In this document: positions 8,207 to 11,331 of the stretch, one piece after another
How positions within the stretch are numbered: the first letter of the stretch is position 1
Layout of the letters: the number at the start of each line of letters is the position of its first letter
Assembly: GCA_031288765.1 (NCBI GenBank)
Contig: JAITQV010000464.1
Coordinates: 1 to 11,331, forward strand
Reading direction: 5' to 3'
Length of the DNA: 11,331 nucleotides
DNA from: Planctomycetaceae bacterium
Lineage (GTDB): Bacteria; Planctomycetota; Planctomycetia; Pirellulales; Thermoguttaceae
Program-made: the position numbers and the translations under genes
The notes under the pieces: generated by a model
Database searches by the model: none
What the model saw: only the letters and a program-made list of their open reading frames with translations
What the model was told of the DNA's origin: nothing

Positions 8207-8795
8207 TTTTATGGAGTGTATTTTATAAGGTTAAAAAGATATTTTACGTTGTAAATGTTTCGTGAAATGAAATTTTCTTACGTTCCGAATGGTAAAAAAA
8301 TTAAGGGCGGAGGAGAATATCGGTTAATTTTTTGTGCGGGATATTAAAAGCGGAAAGTTGCAGGGGATTCTATTTTAATTGGTTGTCTATAACATCAATT
8401 CGACTGACAATGTTTCTATGAGCAGAAAGTTTTGGAGAAAATTCAAAAATTATTAAAGTCTTTCTATTATAAACGTGTTGTATGGAGCAACACGGGCGAC
8501 TGAAAAAACACGATTGACAGAAAAAGAGTCCGCAACCGCTAAGGTTTACCCAATTGGATTGGCGGTAACGGCAAAAACAAAGAGTAAAACCGTAACTATT
8601 GACGCTTTTACCGGAACTTCGTAAGATTTTTGGGAAAGTACGGACGGAAAGAGTGTTAGGAAAACAGGGGTGAGTATATCTTGCAAAAGTGTTATTGGTT
8701 TTTATAATCAATTTTTATGATAAATTGAAGGTTTGGTTTATTGATAAGGTATTTATTTTTTTGAGATTGAATTTTCTTTTGGGAGTTTTATTCCA
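8207..8795 (+). other. 589-base divergent spacer without a convincing gene
   Basis: This separates porin 3 (minus) from the pseudopilin (plus) and must hold the start signals of both. The longest frame, at 8370-8711 on the minus strand, starts at TTG without a ribosome site and has a Cys/Ser/Arg-rich sequence unlike a real protein. The only clear structure is a perfect 7-bp hairpin at 8474-8494. The stretch 8700-8790 is very AT-rich and may contain the pseudopilin promoter, but no clear -35/-10 pair stands out. Confidence 0.5.
8474..8494 (+). repeat. Perfect 7-bp hairpin in the divergent spacer
   Basis: CGTGTTG (8474-8480) and CAACACG (8488-8494) flank a seven-base loop. No T-run follows on either strand, so it is not an obvious terminator. 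It might be part of an RNA leader or an operator, and neither use can be shown here. Confidence 0.35.
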
Positions 8796-9245
8796 TTGAT
8801 TCGGCGCGGAACTACAATTCTGGAAGTTTTATTGGCGATCCTCATTCTTGGCGGGGCAATTGCCGTATTGGGGGAATTTTCCCGAAACTCTTTTCGCAAC
8901 GCCAAAGAGGCGCGGGACATGACTCAGGCGGAATTATTAGCGGAGAGTATTTTGGCGAAAGTCCGTATTGGAATTATTGAGATGGAATCCGTTTTTGATG
9001 TTCCGATTACCAACTCTTCCGGTTTGAACGATACCATTTCCGACACGAATGCTGTTGCGGAAGGTTCTCTTAGTGAGATACTGTGGCAGTACACTTTGGA
9101 AATAACCAATCTTGACGATGACGGGCTTATTGAGTTGGCGGTAACGGTTCGCCAAAACCTGCCCGAAGAACAGCAACCGGCGGTATGCCGTTTGGTTCGT
9201 TGGTTTGTGATTGAACCGGAAACGGAAGAAACAGCGCCGCAATAA
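8796..9245 (+). CDS. GspI-like minor pseudopilin (prepilin-type N-terminal domain)
   Basis: The 149-residue protein looks like a minor pseudopilin of a type II secretion or type IV pilus-like machine. It has a short basic leader (MIRRG), then TTILEVLLAILILGGAIAVL: prepilin peptidase would cut after Gly5, giving Thr at +1 and the conserved Glu at +5, followed by the membrane/assembly helix (about 8-26). The ELLAESILAKVRIGIIE stretch and the GLIELAVTV strand resemble the GspI pattern; GspI proteins are usually near 120 residues, so this is slightly long, with an acidic tail (PETEETAPQ). The start is TTG, with GGGAG (8781-8785) ten bases upstream; the frame has a stop at 8745-8747 and no ATG in between. 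No other secretion genes flank it. The pseudopilin call is firm, the GspI subtype less so. Confidence 0.75.
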   Translation: MIRRGTTILEVLLAILILGGAIAVLGEFSRNSFRNAKEARDMTQAELLAESILAKVRIGIIEMESVFDVPITNSSGLNDTISDTNAVAEGSLSEILWQYTLEITNLDDDGLIELAVTVRQNLPEEQQPAVCRLVRWFVIEPETEETAPQ

Positions 9246-9711
9246 AGAATATGATGTTTCGGGTAATTGCCGATTTTATTAACTGCGGAGAACATAGGAG
9301 AGAAGTCCTCAGAAGACGCAGATATTTGTGAATGTTTTATTTTTTATTAACTCTCTTGCATCATTTTTAATAAAGGCAAAGCAAATAAAAAATTGAAATT
9401 AAAACTGCCGTATTTTTAACATATTGATCTGTTTTGTTGTTTTGAACTCTCAAAGATAATCTGTGAAAATCTGCGTCGTTTGCGGATTATTTTTTTCGTG
9501 TTGTTTTGTGAACATTGGGAAGGTTAAGAGTTGACGGTTAAGGCGGTCTGTGTTAAATTAAAGTCCGTTAAAGATTGAATTGTTTCCGAACAATCATCAA
9601 TATTAGAGATTTTCTTTGCGAAGGATTTTTCAAAGATTAGCGGAAGATTGGAAGGTATTGAGAACCGGATTTTTTTCTTATTTTATTTGTATTGATTCAT
9701 TTACTTGAAGC
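9246..9711 (+). other. Intergenic spacer with a short inverted GACGCAGAT pair
   Basis: No gene is visible. GACGCAGAT at 9315-9323 reappears inverted as ATCTGCGTC at 9469-9477, each embedded in phrases of the type cag-a-gacgcagat-tt and aatctgtgaaaatctgcgtc. I associate such phrases with dispersed non-coding repeats in planctomycete and verrucomicrobial genomes. Similarity outside the nine-base core is low. The rest is AT-rich with no clear signals. Confidence 0.4.
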
Positions 9712-9920
9712 TAGGGCTGAAAGCCCTTAATATTATAGCGTAGGGCAACGCCTTACGAATGAGGATACAAATAAACTACAAGCCCTGAAAGGGCGCAGTC
9801 CCCATGAATCCTGCCATTGTTTTTTTAAATGATCACGCCTTATTGGGGTTTGAGGTTGTGTTGTATGCCTTTTTCGTAGGGCGTTTCCCTATGCTATGAT
9901 ATGGAGGGCTTTCAGCCCTA
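9712..9920. repeat. 209-bp palindromic element with 48-bp inverted arms
   Basis: The left arm (9712-9759) and the inverted right arm (9873-9920) are both 48 bases and match at 42 positions without gaps. Each arm is itself a chain of small palindromes: AGGGCTGAAAGCCCT, then a GTAGGGC...GCC-TAC unit. The 113-base centre contains another hairpin of the same style, GCCCTGAAAGGGC (9782-9794). No reading frame of note and no clear flanking target duplication were seen. It resembles a miniature non-autonomous element or a compound REP-type repeat. It ends 47 bases before the DUF89 start codon, so the gene's promoter either lies in the short gap or within the element. Confidence 0.8.
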
Positions 9921-9967
9921 TTTTTGGGACAAATCACTGAATGGATACTTTTATTTTATATTAGGAC

Positions 9968-10840
9968 ATGCCGATTTCACTTGACTGTATTATTTGCTTG
10001 ACCCGCCAATCTCTTGAAGCGGCGCGGTTTGCGAGTTGCGACGAATCGCGGCACGCTGCTGTTTTGAAGCGGACACTTGAATTGGTTCATGACAAGGGAT
10101 TTACGGTGATTCCGCCGCTTGTTGCTCAGGAGATACAGCGGATAGTTCGGGACGAAACCGGCAATACCGATCCTTATTCTGTGCCGAAGCAGGAATTTAA
10201 CGATTTGATGCTTTCGATTCGGGAGCCGCTTCGCCGCAAGATTAGGGAATCGGCGGATCCGTTGCGGATGGCGGTTCAGATTGCGATTGCCGGCAATGCT
10301 ATTGATTATGCGGTTCGGGGAGATTGGAGTCCGGCGATGGTGTTGGAGGTGATTGAGGGCGCCCTCAAGCAGCCGATTAACGGGAATCCCGATCAGTTTA
10401 TCGAATCTATTGTTCATTCCCGCAATATTTTGTATCTTTTGGACAATTGTGGTGAAATTGTTTGTGATCAGATTTTGATGGAGGAGCTTTGTCGGTTTCA
10501 GCCGCGGCTTTGCATAACGGCGGTTGTACGTGGGGCGGCGGTGTTGAATGATGTTACGTGGGCGGATGTTCGGCAAGTGGGTCTTGACGGGTTGGTTACG
10601 GTGATTGACAACGGCAATGATGCGGTCGGGACGATTTTGGAGCAATGCGGGGCGGAATTTCAGGAAAAGTTTCGGCAGGCGGATTTAATTATTGCCAAAG
10701 GGTTGGCAAATTACGAAACGCTCATTGAGTATGATTGTCGGGAGTTACCGCAAACCGTTTACTATTTTTTTAAGGCGAAATGTTCTTTTATTGCCCGATT
10801 TGCCGGAGTTCAGTTGGGGGATTTGGTGATACGGCGATAA
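9968..10840 (+). CDS. DUF89 / ARMT1-like metal-dependent phosphatase
   Basis: The 290-residue cytoplasmic protein belongs to the DUF89 (damage-control phosphatase, ARMT1-like) family, whose members remove phosphate from damaged or excess phosphometabolites using a divalent metal. Visible marks are the N-terminal C-x-x-C-x-x-x-x-Q (CIICLTRQ, residues 7-14), YLLDNCGEIVCD with D159, N160 and E163 as probable metal and nucleophile-site residues, VRGAAVLNDVTWAD (186-199), and DLIIAKGLANYE (239-250). The usual Pro in the RG-x-P-ND motif is Ala here. Length fits the short prokaryotic subgroup with its helical N-terminal domain (about 60-150). The ATG agrees with the family's typical start (M-x-x-S-L-x-C-x-x-C); an AGGA one base upstream is too close to be a good ribosome site. 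Neighbours give no hint of the substrate. Confidence 0.88.
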   Translation: MPISLDCIICLTRQSLEAARFASCDESRHAAVLKRTLELVHDKGFTVIPPLVAQEIQRIVRDETGNTDPYSVPKQEFNDLMLSIREPLRRKIRESADPLRMAVQIAIAGNAIDYAVRGDWSPAMVLEVIEGALKQPINGNPDQFIESIVHSRNILYLLDNCGEIVCDQILMEELCRFQPRLCITAVVRGAAVLNDVTWADVRQVGLDGLVTVIDNGNDAVGTILEQCGAEFQEKFRQADLIIAKGLANYETLIEYDCRELPQTVYYFFKAKCSFIARFAGVQLGDLVIRR

Positions 10841-10953
10841 GAAAACAATATATCTATTGGGTCATTCACAAATGTAGTCTTTGGAATTACGGATTGATTT
10901 TTTTTGATTAGCAATTCGGTGCAGTTTCTGCGGAATTTTTTCTTAAACGTTTA
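10841..10953 (+). other. Spacer downstream of the DUF89 gene
   Basis: No gene is visible. The spacer holds the candidate terminator at 10913-10941, reported separately, and leads directly into the nested palindrome. Confidence 0.5.
10913..10941 (+). terminator. Candidate intrinsic terminator of the DUF89 gene
   Basis: AATTC (10913-10917) pairs with GAATT (10933-10937) and GCAG (10921-10924) with CTGC (10928-10931). A small internal loop separates the two stems and the apical loop is TTT. Six T (10936-10941) overlap and follow the stem. It lies 72 bases after the stop codon. The stem is interrupted, so confidence is moderate. Confidence 0.45.
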
Positions 10954-11124
10954 TAACCATAAGGCAAGCGGTGTTTTAGTTAAGAGTTTATAGGGAATAG
11001 TTAATAGTTCGCAAGCGGATTTCCTACCGCAATGCAATAATTCCGCTTGCGGCACTATCAACTATCCACTATAAACTATCAACTAATATGTTGCCTGCTT
11101 AACTAAATAGATGCCTAATGGTTA
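10954..11124. repeat. 171-bp nested palindromic element
   Basis: Four nested inverted pairs share one centre. The outermost is 10954-10966 with 11112-11124 (12 of 13 match). Next is 10974-10984 with 11098-11108 (10 of 11), then 10985-11008 with 11054-11077 (21 of 24). The core is CGCAAGCGGA (11010-11019) with its exact complement at 11042-11051 around a 22-base loop. Short unpaired gaps separate the pairs. There is no coding frame. The layout suggests one long imperfect hairpin, typical of a miniature inverted-repeat element. Confidence 0.75.
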
Positions 11125-11155
11125 AAAAGCGGACAAATTCCAGACCCGGCGCAGG

Positions 11156-11197
11156 TTTTTCGAGACGTATAATATGTTTTTCAAGACGTATAATATA
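11156..11197 (+). repeat. Two tandem 21-bp units containing TATAAT
   Basis: Units at 11156-11176 and 11177-11197 differ at two positions: cGa versus cAa near the start, and G versus A at the end. Each contains AGACGTATAATAT, so the hexamer TATAAT occurs twice exactly 21 bases apart (11168-11173 and 11189-11194). No -35-like hexamer lies at the right distance. The same period as the array that follows may mean a shared origin or a paired binding site. Confidence 0.7.
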
Positions 11198-11331
11198 TTG
11201 TCTGTTTGTGGGAACGCGCCATTCGTGAGTAGGCACGAGTCATTTGTGAGTAGGCACGAGTCATTCGTGAGTAGGCACGAGTCATCCGTGGACGGGTACG
11301 AGTCATTCGTGAGTAGGCACGAGTCATCCGT
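11174..11331 (+). CDS. Possible partial ORF with FVSRHES heptad repeats
   Basis: ATG 11174 opens a frame (MFFKTYNILSVCGNAP) that passes into the tandem array and stays open to the window end, 52 codons. In this frame the array encodes FVSRHES heptads, with SVDGYES in the fourth unit; the other two forward frames hit TAG or TGA in each unit. There is no Shine-Dalgarno, and the ATG lies inside the 21-bp doublet. The heptad has no known fold I can name. It may well be non-coding repeat DNA that happens to be open, and the opposite strand is also open in one frame (TRAYSRM heptads). Confidence 0.2.
   Translation, partial: MFFKTYNILSVCGNAPFVSRHESFVSRHESFVSRHESSVDGYESFVSRHESS
11221..11331 (+). repeat. 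21-bp tandem repeat array running off the window
   Basis: Five full 21-bp units start at 11221, 11242, 11263, 11284 and 11305, with six bases of a sixth. The consensus is ATTCGTGAGTAGGCACGAGT plus C. Units 1, 3 and 5 are identical, unit 2 has one change (T for C), and unit 4 has five. There are no unique spacers, so it is not a CRISPR array. The period is a multiple of three and fits two helical turns. Confidence 0.9.

Noticed and set aside
8370..8711. Minus-strand 113-codon frame in the divergent spacer
   Set aside because: It has a TTG start, no ribosome site, Cys/Ser/Arg-rich composition and no recognisable motif.
9977..10645. Minus-strand 222-codon frame
   Set aside because: It is a shadow of the DUF89 gene, rich in Arg, Asn and Pro, with no family features; the plus frame has clear motifs.
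11221..11331. CRISPR array
   Set aside because: The 21-bp units abut directly with no spacers, and no cas genes are present.

Overview
The window looks like chromosomal DNA of a planctomycete (Planctomycetota, perhaps a Pirellulales/Thermoguttaceae-like lineage). The basis is three tandem BBP2/OmpL-like beta-barrel porins with Cys-rich N-termini, a secreted GH116 enzyme carrying a jelly-roll-like insert of a type I associate with planctomycete glycosidases, a GspI-like pseudopilin standing alone, and many short palindromic repeats between genes. This placement is from memory of family distribution, not from a search.

Layout. 1-405 (+) is the 3' end of a protein whose C-terminal module resembles that of planctomycete GH172 (DUF2961) enzymes. 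652-3702 (+) is a secreted GH116 (GBA2-type) glycosidase with recognisable catalytic motifs and an unusual insert. Three porin paralogues follow on the minus strand: 3812-5155, 5339-6706 and 6818-8206. They converge on the GH116 gene, and a 14-codon basic mini-ORF with a perfect Shine-Dalgarno lies in the convergent gap. After a 589-base divergent spacer comes a GspI-like pseudopilin at 8796-9245 (+). A 722-base spacer ends in a 209-bp element with 48-bp inverted arms (9712-9920), followed by a DUF89/ARMT1-like phosphatase gene at 9968-10840 (+). The last 490 bases hold a candidate terminator, a nested 171-bp palindromic element (10954-11124), a 21-bp doublet with TATAAT cores, and a 21-bp tandem array that runs off the end.

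Function. The first two genes suggest secreted or periplasmic glycan breakdown, and the porins could pass small products across the outer membrane. That link rests only on adjacency. The porins, pseudopilin and phosphatase do not form an obvious pathway with the glycosidases. No tRNA, rRNA, CRISPR array or transposase gene was seen. The features least explained by known families are the permuted-looking GH116 insert, the mini-ORF, and the dense repeats after 9700.
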